From Aplidium turbinatum (taxonomy: Eukaryota; Chordata; Ascidiacea; Aplousobranchia; Polyclinidae), in NCBI GenBank assembly GCA_918807975.1, contig OU964918.1, positions 42,578,477-42,642,476 on the forward strand: a DNA stretch of 64,000 nucleotides. The letters run 5' to 3'. The notes below the pieces were generated by a model. That model worked only from the letters and a program-made list of their open reading frames with translations, did no database searches and was not told where the DNA came from. Both the position numbers and the translations under genes were made by a program. Shown piece after piece: positions 36,228 to 47,672 of the stretch (its first letter is position 1; each line of letters opens with the position of its first letter).

Positions 36228-38217
36228 CAGTGTTGGGCGCGATAACTCATTTTTCAGTTAAGCGATAACGATAATCGATAAACGAAAAATGCCTAAAGCG
36301 ATAACGATAAACGATAAATCAAAAAAAAGTTAAGCGATAACGATAAACGATAAATTATCGCCGATAATGTCCGATAACGATAATTTTTTTTTTCTTGATT
36401 AGCGCTGCCCCATCCCATGCAGCACGAACTGTTTTCATCAACATGACGAAAAATCGAACATAATATACTGTAAAGGGACAAAACTTTTTGTAAGTTATGC
36501 ATAAATAGAATCGCAACAGCGGCAGTAAATATCGAATCTTCACCCTCTTGATCCAGAATCAAACCACTGAGGTAGGCTAACCGCCGTGCTTATAATTATA
36601 CCTTTAGATACCAGTTTGATTGATTGATTGAATCTTTATCCTCGGACTGGGAAAGCTTCTTGCAGAGCTTAATCCTGGCAGTTTTGCATACTTGTAGAGG
36701 CTTTGAATCACTGATGCAGGCCGGTCACCGAGATTGACAGAGTGAAGTTTCCGATTGTTGAAGGCTTAATTGTTGTGGGGGAATTATTCCATCCATTAGA
36801 TGCCGCTGAATGGAGAGCAGCCCTTAACGTGCGTTGCTCAAGCGCACACCCCGAGAGTCGAACCAGCGCCGCTATTGATCTTGAAGTTTCTTCGTTCCAG
36901 AAGTGACGCGCTAACCAATTGAGCTATCGATGCTTTTATCAATTGAGTTACACTGCCGCTGCAGTAGGCAAAATAATTTAATCAAATGAAAATACCATAA
37001 AAATTCCAAACTTTGTATTTTGCTTTCTGCAGGGTTGTTTACAGCAAAGTCAGCATAATATTTGAAAAAATTCCAAAAAACGCAAAATGCTTGAAAATTT
37101 ATCAGTAATCTTAAGCGTTATTGGTAGTAAAAATGTGCATACACTGTGAAATCCATCAAGCTTGTGAAATTTGATAACGGATTTGCGTAGCGTCTTATAT
37201 ATAGGACGGCTTTTTTTTCAAAAAGTACAAACACAATTAGGAAAAAAATAATTGTGTTATGTTTTTTAGTTCATAATTAGGCCTATGCAATATTTAAATT
37301 TTCCGAAATTTTTTTTAAGTACTTTCTCTTTCGGCACAAATGGGTTAACTTTTTAAGTTAAATGGCACTTACGCATTTGGTTATTATTTTTGGAATAAAG
37401 TTATATCGTCAAGCTAAAAAAAATCGATCTTACAGTCTATAACCAATCTTGTGTTGTTATTGTGTGTGAATTTTGTCTTTTAAACTGAGTTTGTGACGTA
37501 AACGCACGTCTCAAGGCAAGTTCTTGCAATTTTAGTTAATCTACTCATCTAAAGATTTAATGCACTTAAAACAGTAAGTTTCATGTTTTGACGAGAGAGA
37601 TTTTATTTTTTTACGACAATTACTAAAAACTAACACTTCCAACGAAAAAAGAAAACACAAGAATAAAATAGTTGATCGTGAGGAGGCGCGAAAGACCATG
37701 TTTCCGATGTAAAAGCGGCCTCGTATTGCGACACTTTCAAAAACCACTTGCCAATTTCTGTCGCTTCGCTTCAAAGGAATTTGTACCGCCTGTGCGCTTA
37801 CATTTTAATTGTAAAATTCACTCGCGATTGCCGATTGCAGAAAAACAACAAGAGACTTGTTGCATGCATTTCATTGCAATTTGCAACTCTAAAAATTATT
37901 GTGTTGTCAGCGCCGTTGCTGCAGGGGGCGTGCCCCCTCCCCTGACAACGACCTGTGCATACACACTTCAGGCACTGAAGAAGAACTGGTTTTAATTTTA
38001 GTTTCATTAACTAGGTGGCTAGTAAAAATATTACTTTTCATGGTCTTTCCACTTGTGCGTTGATCCGAAATAAAATTTATCGGCGATTAATTATCGGCGA
38101 TAATCAAATACTGCCTTTGGCAATAACGATAAACGATAACTGAAAAAATAATTGAGCGATAACGATAAGCGATAAAAATTTATCGCCGATAATTATCGCC
38201 GATAATGCCCATCACTG
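36228..38217. mobile_element. hAT-type element hAT-B nested in hAT-A
   Basis: Ends CAGTGTTGGGCGCGATAAC and the complement CAGTGATGGGCATTATCG are inverted, with GATAACGATAAACGATAA arrays just inside both ends. They are flanked by a perfect 8-bp duplication, AATACAAC (36220-36227 and 38218-38225). It holds a SINE at 36616-36933. No transposase is recognised, so it is non-autonomous. Confidence 0.88.
36616..36933 (-). mobile_element. tRNA-derived SINE, full-length copy
   Basis: The minus-strand head reads TAGCTCAATTGGTTAG (A box, 36911-36926) and GGTTCGACTC (B box, 36855-36864). A body shared with the split copy follows (CATCCATTAGATGCCGC...GAGATTGACAGAGTGAA on the plus strand). It ends in (TGAT)n-type TTGATTGATTGATTG on the plus strand. 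It is inserted in hAT-B. It is not a working tRNA. Confidence 0.75.
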
Positions 38218-39257
38218 AATACAACACCCCCCATTCCTTCCAGTGCTGCGATAGAGAGACTTTTCTCTGTTGGAAGAGATGTGCTTAACCCTTTGCTTTT
38301 CAACGTTTTTTTGGAAGTTAACTGCTCAAGGGGGGGCCGTTTTTGGATCAAATTCAATCAGCTGTTACGTGTTATCCGCTGATGCTATTTCAACAGAAGT
38401 TGCACTGGTGTGAAAGCAAATCATTTGTCTATAAGTTTGAAAAGTCATTATTTTAAAATTTTATATGTTAAACTTGATATTTCAATTTTTGCAAAGGTAC
38501 CCAAAAACGACAATTTTGATTTAACTTGCCGCTATTTAATTACCGCGTGCTAATCCGATTTCATGCAAACTTCTGAATAACAAAGAGCTCGATCGAACGC
38601 ACGAAGTGTGTGTGCGGTGTGCCGAATCATTGCATTGATTAGAATTTACGACTTGCGAGCAAATCTTATTGTAAGCTACTCACTGATTCTAAAATAGTTA
38701 CAATCAGAGTAACATTGTTACACGAATTTGAAAAAAATCAAAACTGCGTTTGTTGTCTTACATTTTTATCCTAAACTAATGCATTCTGAAACTCGTGGCT
38801 AGCTTCTAGTTTTATGGAACCAAATTTCTCATATAAGTAACACCTTAGCCTGCTTGAATAGCTGTTTACATCTTCGTTTGTGTATTTTAGGTCTACAATT
38901 GAGTTTGTAGTATGAATATTTTTAGTAGAGAGAAGACAATTGAACAAGTTGTCGAAATTATCTGAAATTTCTAAGTTCAAATTAGGTGCTTTTGAAATTG
39001 TGGATTTGTGTCAAGTCGCAACACAAATAATATGCAGGCCACATCATAAGTCATTTCGCTTACGGGTGTTTATAAACATGACTCATAAATTACATCCACA
39101 AAAAATACAGCATTTACATCAACAAAGCTAACTTCGAAGCTCACTTTTTATTGAAGATTGTGTCAATCAATTTGAAATAACATTTTTAGTCCGCCAGCGT
39201 CGAAACAATGCAACAGCGAATTGAGGAACATGCGTAAACAAAGGAAATGTGAAATAA

Positions 39258-39335
39258 CCCACAGTCAGCAAATCTACATAAATTTAACGTTTAAAAATGT
39301 TGAATCAATGTAAAAGGACTGGATTGCTGACTGGG
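39258..39335. mobile_element. 78-bp MITE, CCCACAGTCAGCAAATC ends
   Basis: Ends CCCACAGTCAGCAAATC and GGATTGCTGACTGGG are imperfect inverted repeats with TTGAATCAATGTAAAAGG inside. Same family as 10148-10235 and 54933-55009. It is nested in the piggyBac-type element. Confidence 0.55.
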
Positions 39336-40060
39336 TCCTTATTGTTTGAAGCATAAAAAATACGCGTAAAGGCGACAACATCAGCAAGGCAGCGATTATG
39401 TTTCTGGCCAAAAAAAAAAATTAACGTTTGACTTCAAAGATAAAAATGATTATAACAAGCTTCAAAGTTTGTCGTAAAAAATATTGCAGAGATACAATAA
39501 ACATAATCATTTTGTGCCAGATTGTGAGAAGACTTCCCAGATTCTTTCCAAACATTTGCATGATTGCAAATTATTTTCTATAACTTTATATTGCCAAAAA
39601 ATGGCTTCTTTGTTGAAACAACGTGGCTACAATTCTATAAAAAATTCTTAGGCCTACTACATTGAAGTAATGAAATTTTTTTTTGTGATTTTGCTGATGA
39701 CGTTTTACAATATCCGAGAAGTAAAAAATAATAATGATGAATTATTTTACAAAACCGTGGTTTGCAAGCGCTTCACAAAAAATTGTTGGGGGAAAATTTA
39801 CTATTAGACGTAAAATGTTTGTAAAAAAAAATTGTTGGTTTACGTATTTATAATGTTTATTGCGTTGTTATCGAATTATAAACTGCCTGTATTGTTTACC
39901 TTTGTAGTTGCCGGCCAGCTTAGACCAGCATCCAAACTACGCGTTTTTGGTATTTGCATCGTGTTATGATTCTCGAAAATTTCCCACAAGGTCTTTATTT
40001 TCATCATGATATTTTTGTGCCTTTTCTGTCCTAAACTTGAAGTCATTGTGAAGCACAATC

Positions 40061-40607
40061 TGGTCACAGCGGTAAACCATAATTTCTTCGTGGGAAAATT
40101 GTAACTTAAAGTTCCCGGATCCTTTCGTCTGCATATAATGACCGAAGAAACACACACTTGAACTTCTTTTCAAACAGTGTATTTTTGTAAAAATTAGCCC
40201 ACGGCTACCAAAAACGAGGGGGTGCAACGCGTACACCACTTAAACTGTCACTACACAACAGATTACTTGGTTAAAAGACGGAACCTTTGTCCAGCTAGCA
40301 AGCACTAAGCCAACAGTTAAATGTGCGGCCAACTTTCAAACAATCATTTTACGAATGACCAGAATAGATATCAATATCTCAAATTCACGTAGAAAGTAAC
40401 TGTGACGCAATAAATGAAAGACAATTATGAAGTCATTCCAACAGGTGTTTAAGCTGATGTAATATTTCCTGTTTAAACAGGCCCAAACAGGTCTTATGAA
40501 CGATGGTGCAATTTTGGCACATGCTTTAAGAATTTCCATGACGTAATATTCAGTAGACTTGAACGGTTTTATATGACGTTTGATTTGTACAGAGATTGGC
40601 CGTAACA
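40061..40607 (-). repeat. 3' LTR of the BEL/Pao fossil
   Basis: 547 bp; on the minus strand it starts TGTTACGGCC and ends GCTGTGACCA. Nearly identical to 45253-45799. Confidence 0.9.
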
Positions 40608-41122
40608 TAGCGGCCCCTAGTTATGACAGTCTAACATGGCATAACTAAAAAAGAATTGAAGGACAATCGTGAGCCAATGAATAAAACACACGATACACAA
40701 ATTGTTTGAATCACTCTCGTTTAAGTTAATACGTAACTACAAAGGGCATGCAAAGAATGAACAGCAATAAGAATAAACATGACGATACATGAAATTGGTA
40801 CCATAGGTACACGCAAAAAAATGACGCTATATACAATGGTTGCGATAATAACCGACTGTTCTGGGCTCAGACAAGTATCGGCCACCGCAGACAAAACCAG
40901 GCTCAAACCCTAACACTTAGGTGTTCTTTACGGGGGCGAGGCACGAAATATCCCTCAACACGTAGTCTACTTTCACTTTCCCCGTACTCTCATCATAGTT
41001 GCAGACGGCAACTTTGGCTCTACGAACCACAGGCTTCCCTTTCCTAATTTGTGGAACTACCTCATGCACCCTCCCAAGTTGATACTTCCCACGTTTACCA
41101 ATGTCTTGGAGAGAACCTACCA

Positions 41123-44100
41123 CTACAAGTTGACCAGGCTCCAAATTCTCGGCCATTTTAGCCATTTTTTCCGGCCCTGAAGACCTGGCAAGTAAAAATC
41201 GATCCATTTATTCCAAAACTGCTGAGAAAGTGACAAATTGAACCGATAATCCCTTCTTAATTGGTCACGATCATGTGGTTGCCCAACAGCACAGTATGGG
41301 TCTAAGTATGGGGTCAAAAGTGAGGCAGGGGTGATGACAGTAAAATCCCTAGGGTCGTCACTCAAAGGTACCAAAGGGCGTTCGTTCACGATCCGAACGG
41401 CACTGCCTGTGTACGTAAGCAGTTCAATAAAATTGGGCTTACGAATTGAAGAGTCCAAAATGTGAAAAAAGTATTTGGTCACATCAGCCATGAAACCAAA
41501 TCTTTCAAGCCGAAATCTAGCCAAGACATCTGCCAGAGGGTTTAACAAGTCAGACAATTCAGGACAAGAAGACATTACATCATTTACACAAGTTCCTCGG
41601 AATTCAGATTGTTTTAAAGCCTTCTTCTTTAAATCAGCAGCTCTATCTGACGCCAACACAAAATTGTTAGGTAAATCAATATCTTCCTTCAACGGAACAG
41701 GTATCTCAAATCGACCATCTTTCAACTCAATATTCGGTTCGACAAGTTCTCTAGCCAAAATATCATTGCGAGACAATTCACAGGTTTCATTTAGCAAAGT
41801 CAAATCCTGAATGACTTTATTCAGGTCTGCTATTTCCATATCGCGAGACTCAATTTTACGCTGAAAGCCAGAGATGACATCCGACTCTGAAGACGTCTGC
41901 ACTCTGCACACTTTAGCAACGCTTTCAACTAAGGGTGACTTACCACCACAAGCCAACCAACCGAGAGGAGTGAGTAAAGCATGCGGTTCACTGCGATTTT
42001 CACCAACACGTTCTTCTTTTGCCCACATCAAATAAGCGTTGTCATTGCCAATCAGTACATCTACAGTACTACAATCATTCAAATGAAACATATTCACGTC
42101 ATGAAAATGACGGAAACCACTTAAATCTTGTTTATGAGGTAAAGTTTTAACATCGTCAGCCCAAGCTGGGTTAACCACCGAGGTTATATCACAAAACAGT
42201 TCATCAGTCTCTAACGACTGGATGTTGAGTTTAACAAGGTCAGCACAAGTAGGTTTCTGACCAGCCAGAGTATCTATTTTAAACGACGCTTTATCATACG
42301 GTTTAAGACCAAGTTCGCACACCAAGTCACTCGAAACAAAGGTCAACTGCGAACCAGGATCATGCTGACAATACACCAACTTCGATTTGCCAGTCATTGG
42401 ATTCAAAACACGAGCAGCAGTAACGCGGTTAAAGGCTGCTTTAACATTTCCAATCTTAACATTACGCACAGGAACTCTGGCACCAGCATCATCTTTACCG
42501 ACCGAATCCAGAGAATCACGTGACGTCACATAAAAATCATGCAGAAGAAAATAGTGTTTCCTATCGTTGGTAGGTCCACACTTACGACAGTTATTTGCAT
42601 GATTACAGTCTCTAACCATATGCTGGCGCAAACAATTCAAGCATTTGCCAGCTTTCACAATGACATCTCTCCGATCTTTAGGTGTCAAGCGCAAAAATTC
42701 TTTACAATTAGACAAAAAATGATATTCAACTTGACCACGTGATGAACAACAAAAACATGCCGGTATGTCACTACGTCTGGCCACACCGCCGCGCGGTGCG
42801 CCAACAGCAGTCGAGTACTGCGAACTCCCTGAAATCACATTATGATGGGGTTTTACCGACGTCTGCCTAACCGGACATGAAAGCAATTTTCCTTTGCCAA
42901 ACTTTTTAAAATGCTGCGACTCACCAGAATCGCCCATTAGCATGATGCTAAAATCAGTCGACTTGCGCGTTTCCTCCCGTACTACAAAATCAAACAAACT
43001 CTGAAAAGTAGGTTCCTCAGTGCTACCATACTGATCACCTAAAAAGTCAAGATAACGCTGCTTAGCGTCAAACGGGAGTCGCTTAGCCAAATCCAAAACA
43101 AAACGTCCTTCTAATTTATCACGCTGACCATAAGCTTTCGCGTAAAGCAAACACTGCGACAATTCATCTTTAAACTCTTTCAAATCACTGGAAGAGATAG
43201 AAGTCAATTTGCTACCATAGCGATACTTTCTAATTTCTGGTTCTGCGAAAAGACCTCCACGAACTCCAAAACGTTGGGACAAGCGAGATAACGACATTTC
43301 TATCCTGTCTTCCTCTGACAAGCCAGGAGTGTCGGAAACCAAATTAGCAATCGTTTGTGCAGCTGTTCTAACACAAGCTGCTTGCAACAAAGTCAAATGA
43401 GTTCCCTTAAAGGGCGAAGCTGCCATCAAGGCCATAACACGATTTTTAAAAAAGATAAATGGCATATTATTACCATCGTAACCAATCAAGGCCGCCTTAT
43501 CGAAGAACGTCCTACTATTTTGGTATTCAAAAAAGCAATCCTGCTGTTGAGAACTCGATTTAGCGGGAGAAGACAAGCTATATCCCTTAAGGGGCTGAGT
43601 GGGCTCAGTCACATGCACAGCCCGATCACGATCCTCAAACACGTTAAAATCAGGAGACACGATACGCCTCTCACAACCACCCAAATTACGTGTAGCTGGG
43701 CGATCAGCAACTAGCGGCGCAGAAAACTTTGAAGGGGGCAAAGCATTACTGCTAATGGCGGCCCCGTGACCTGTACGCTCTGGGGGAGGAGTTCGGTTGT
43801 AATTTGCAGACCTTGGCTCTACAGCCTTCGGAAGACCCTTAGCCGCGGCCCCGAGACCTCTTGAAACAGCTGGAAAACATGTGGATTGTACAGGTCCACT
43901 TACGGATTGAACAGGCGTGTGGAAAAGGTTAGGTAAATTAAACTGTGATTGATGTTCACTTCTGGAATGCCTAGAAGAGCCCTTCCTAGAGCTACGCCGG
44001 GAGCCCAACTCAGAACGATATTCAGCTAAAACTACCTCTTTACGTTGTTCGGCCCTCAACTGAGCGTCTTTGAGTGCGAACTCAGCAGCTCTAGCTTCGG

Positions 44101-44842
44101 CTCTCGCGGCGGCCTCAGCAGCTCTCGCTTCGGCCTCAGCAGCTCTCGCGTCGGCATCAGCTCTCGCGGCAGCCTCAGCTCGTATGGCCTCAGCTCGTAT
44201 GGCCTCAGCTCTTGCGGCAGCCTCTGCTCGTGCGGCAGCCTCAGCTCGTATGGCTTCAGCTCTTGCGATGGCCTCAGCAGCTCTTGCTTCGGCTTCAGCT
44301 TGGATCTGGAGCTCCTCTCGTCTTAACTGTAGGTTAATTTGTGCAACTATCCGTGACGAGCTCTCAGACATCCTAGTGCTTACATTTGAGGCGCTATCCT
44401 CAGGATGTATGTCAGCATCCAACCTATCTGACAACTCACTTTCTTTTTGTTCGAAGTTATTTTTTAACGAGTTAAATTCGGGATCTACCCTATCACGAAG
44501 TTCTGCCAAGATTGCAGAGTTAAAAATTTTACTCAAGAGAGCATGGAAATGCCGTAATTCCTCTTCTAAAGTAGATAAGTTAGATCGAAAAATTAACAGT
44601 TCCTGCTTATCACTCAAAGAACCTAGGGCCACAGAAAGTTTCCCAATTTGAGTCAAAATATCCCGTCTAAGATGCCGGGCCTCTCGAACTGACTTAGCCT
44701 CATCGTTAATGGGTCCCTCCCCAGAATGGCCTGCCCGACCGCAAAGAACATCATCAGGCTTAAACTCAGTCGAGTCGACGGCGGTCGAGTCCCTGTCGCC
44801 ACCGAGTGTAGACATATTAAATGTTAGGGCTAAATTTAACAA
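41123..44842 (-). pseudogene. Gag-protease region of the BEL/Pao fossil
   Basis: The region shows an Ala/Glu/Arg-rich coiled-coil stretch (minus-strand complement of about 44060-44310), CysHis knuckle clusters (about 42560-42760) and a retroviral-type aspartic protease segment with HDPGSQ (about 42350). At the low-coordinate end are remnants typical of the Pao polyprotein tail (ERPLVPLSDD). Family assignment rests on the order of parts and the 5-bp target duplication. Treated as a fossil; the element is broken. Confidence 0.8.
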
Positions 44843-45252
44843 TTAAAAAATTAAGTTACACAAACACACAAATTACAGTAGTTATAAAAAACTTAACTGC
44901 AAAGACCGTAAAAATACAAAAAAGAATTTAAATGCACGATACCGTAGCTGTACGAGTATGTGAAGTCCAAACGTCCACAAAACTTGCTTGGATTCTTCCA
45001 CTTGAATCTTCAAGCACAGATGGATTGCCTTTAATCTTCTTTCTTGCCAATGAATGTCAAAGTTATTTTTTCTTCTGTACCAAACTGAGAAGAAATGTCT
45101 TTACTTTTTAGCTTAAAGTTCTTCAGTTGCCTACCGAGAAGAAATGTCTTTAATTTTCTTTGCTTCTTTAGACTACCAACCAACAAGATCTTCTTTTATT
45201 ATTTCTTTGCTTTTGTAGCCTACCAACCAACAACTTCGTCTTTTATTTTTTA

Positions 45253-45799
45253 TGGTCACAGCGGTAAACCATAATTTCTTCGTGGGAAAATTGTAACTTA
45301 AAGTTCCCGGATCCTTTCGTCTGCATATAATGACCGAAGAAACACACACTTGAACTTCTTTTCAAACAGTGTATTTCTGTAAAAATTAGCCCACGGCTAC
45401 CAAAAACGAGGGGGTGCAACGCGTACACCACTTAAACTGTCACTACACAACAGATTACTTGGTTAAAAGACGGAACCTTTGTCCAGCTAGCAAGCACTAA
45501 GCCAACAGTTAAATGTGCGGCCAACTTTCAAACAATCATTTTACGAATGACCAGAATAGATATCAATATCTCAAATTCACGTAGAAAGTAACTGTGACGC
45601 AATAAATGAAAGACAATTATGAAGTCATTCCAACAGGTGTTTAAGCTGATGTAATATTTCCTGTTTAAACAGGCCCAAACAGGTCTTATGAACGATGGTG
45701 CAATTTTGGCACATGCTTTAGGAATTTCCATGACGTAATATTCAGTAGACTTGAACGGTTTTATATGACGTTTGATTTGTACAGAGATTGGCCGTAACA
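45253..45799 (-). repeat. 5' LTR of the BEL/Pao fossil
   Basis: 547 bp, near-identical to 40061-40607, bordered outside by the CAATC duplication (45800-45804; the other copy is at 40056-40060). Confidence 0.9.
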
Positions 45800-47672
45800 C
45801 AATCCACATCGGTTTTTAGACTCAGTCTTCATTGAAAATCTTTTGTGTGGTGCATCATTTCAAGTAGTGTCTTCCCCTAAGCTGTTACACAAACCGCCCA
45901 GAACCAGGTTGATTATTATGTATCTTACAGCCGTTGAGAGCCCGTTATTGTATGTGTGGAATTATTACTGTAGATGTCTGAGTAAATTCATGCCGAAGTC
46001 GAGCAAATTCTTTGATCCACTAGTTTGTCTCACTTTTGGTATAATCGGATCGTTTATAAATGGCGGGTCTTCACAATAGCCGGCCTCTTATACTGTACAT
46101 TGGCGCAACGTATTCAGATGTTGAATCAATGATCAAGAAAGCTGATTTGTTTTTTGTCTAATGTGACGCCTAACTTTATGCCTTGTCTACATTACAAATT
46201 TTTTTTTACAAATTTTATTACCATCTTTATTTTGCGCTCTTTGGAACAACACACAGTGCACGGTGAAATAAAAATGCAGGGCATAAGAACAAGTAGGTGA
46301 CGTAAAGTAGGGAAGAGACGCCATCGAGTTAGCTGCTACGTGTAAATGGAGCCTATCTCATAATTTTGAGTGTATCTCACAATTACTGTTTGCAAAAACG
46401 CTATTTCTCCGGCTTCTCCCAAAAGCATTTGCAGTCATACATTTCCGCAATTGCAATGCTTGTCAATGAGAGTATTCCATAGAACGTTTATTTCGAAACC
46501 AGGTTTTCGTACCTTTACCCAAGATTTCTTATTGTAACGTTTTTTATTCGTCAATGAATATTATCTGCTTGAAACAACTGCTTTGAATAGTTTGTGGCCT
46601 ACATAGCCTACTATTTTGATCGTGGATTGCTATTCTTCGTAGAGCTGATAACGCAAAAAACGTTTGCTATAATTTTTTCTAATTAACAGCTTTGTGATCA
46701 CTGGCTTTTCTTTTGTAGCATAAGAAATAACGCGCTTTGTATTATTGAGGTCAAACCAAACAAAGGAAAACTAGAGGGTGTTTCTCTCTGCTCGCGCATA
46801 TCGATGCACGAAGCAATTATGAGCTTATGGCTTGTTATCGCAATGTAATCCATTTCACGCTTTGCTGGAAGTGAGCTAGAAATAGCAAAAATTCACCAAA
46901 ATCTTGAATTTACAAGAAAACTGCACAACTGTTAGCATCAAATTTAATATCATCACATCCGCCTGGCAATTTTAGGAAAAGTCAAGAAAAACCAAGTGCA
47001 TGGCGTTACTGTGCTTCAAGTAATCAAAGGAAATATGAGGGGGGGGGCCAAATCTGGCCTCCCTTTGAGGAGCAAAGTGTTAAGCGAAAGCGGGCAGGAC
47101 TTAGTGACTCTCATTTTAAAATGCTCGTGTTTTTGAAAGATGCGTAACAATAAATTTCCTTTAGAATGTTTTTCTATAACGATGTCAAAATGACAGCGTA
47201 AACGAATGATAACATTCGTTTTCAAGGTCATTTTTGCGTCCATATAGGGACTTGAGTGTTTCCTAGTGTCATTTTATACAAAAGTAGCGGAAAAAGTAGC
47301 CGTAGCGCGCGCTACTTTGGCCTGAGTAGCGGTAGCGCGCTACTTTTGTAAATTGGTAGCGGGTAGCGGTAGCGCGCGCTACTTTGGCCCAAGTAGCGGT
47401 AGCGGGTAGCGCGCTACTTTAAAAGTAGCGGGTGCCCACCTCTGGTTATTCCTGGTAGTTTCGCATACTAAAGGCTCTTGACGCAGGGCCGGTTACCGAG
47501 ATTGACAGAGTGAATTTTTTCGATTGTTGCCGGGGAATTACTTCATTCACTAGGTGCCGCTTAATGGAGAGCAGTCCTGAAATGCGTTGCTCTAGCGGAC
47601 ACCGCGAGAATCGAACCAGCGCCGCGTGATCTTGAGCCGGGCACGTAACCACTGAGCTAACGGGGCGGACGA

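Larger units (their letters stand above)
40061..45799 (-). mobile_element. BEL/Pao LTR retrotransposon fossil, young but broken
   Basis: A 5.7-kb element with two 547-bp LTRs (40061-40607 and 45253-45799) that differ at about two positions and have TG...CA ends. It is flanked by a perfect 5-bp duplication, CAATC, as is usual for BEL/Pao. Parts seen on the minus strand are a gag-like region, zinc knuckles, an aspartic protease and a Pao-type C-terminal tail. It is broken, with at least two breaks, and does not carry a whole pol region. The near-identical LTRs indicate a recent insertion. It lies inside the piggyBac-type element. Confidence 0.9.
38289..47079. mobile_element. piggyBac-type element with TTAA target, non-autonomous
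   Basis: Ends CCCTTTGCT and AGCAAAGTG are near-perfect inverted repeats, flanked by TTAA at 38285-38288 and 47080-47083. Removing the insertion leaves GTGCTTAAGCG, which restores the hAT-A reading frame VLKRKR; this is strong evidence for precise TTAA insertion. CCCTTTG ends with TTAA are the piggyBac signature. About 3.0 kb is its own sequence after removing the LTR element at 40061-45799. No piggyBac transposase was recognised. Confidence 0.82.
35706..47147 (+). pseudogene. C-terminal transposase gene of hAT-A, split by two insertions
   Basis: Piece one (35706-36220) reads ALDILQGESKAY, then LLPAITICGKKL and MASCLHPSFKTSWL, the ZBED1-like hAT core. Piece two (38226-38288) reads IPSSAAIERLFSVGRDVL, containing the catalytic Glu region. 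Piece three (47080-47147) reads KRKRAGLSDSHFKMLVFLKD and a stop. The pieces are separated by hAT-B, with its duplicated AATACAAC, and by the TTAA-flanked element. The N-terminal half is missing and a stop follows QGESKAY, so the gene is dead. Confidence 0.85.
35356..47444 (+). mobile_element. hAT transposon (hAT-A), 12.1 kb including nested insertions
   Basis: Ends CAGAGGTGGGCA and TGCCCACCTCTG are inverted and are followed by arrays of GTAGCGGCGCTAC/GTAGCGCGCTAC. They are flanked by a perfect 8-bp duplication, GTTATTCC (35348-35355 and 47445-47452). Removing the nested hAT-B (36228-38217) and the piggyBac-type element (38289-47079) leaves about 1.3 kb of its own sequence, so it is probably also deleted internally or at the 5' side of its gene. 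Confidence 0.9.
35286..47672 (-). mobile_element. tRNA-derived SINE split by a 12-kb insertion
   Basis: The 3' part (TTATCCTCGGACTGACAAAG, 35286-35355) and the 5' part (47453-47672) belong to one SINE in minus orientation. On the minus strand the head reads TTAGCTCAGTGGTTACG (A box) and GGTTCGATTC (B box, near 47608-47617). The order matches the unbroken copy at 36616-36933. The insertion between them is the hAT element at 35356-47444. Confidence 0.75.

Noticed and set aside
44070-44651. 193-codon Ala/Ser-rich plus-strand frame
   Set aside because: It is the antisense of the Ala/Glu/Arg-rich stretch of the BEL/Pao fossil.
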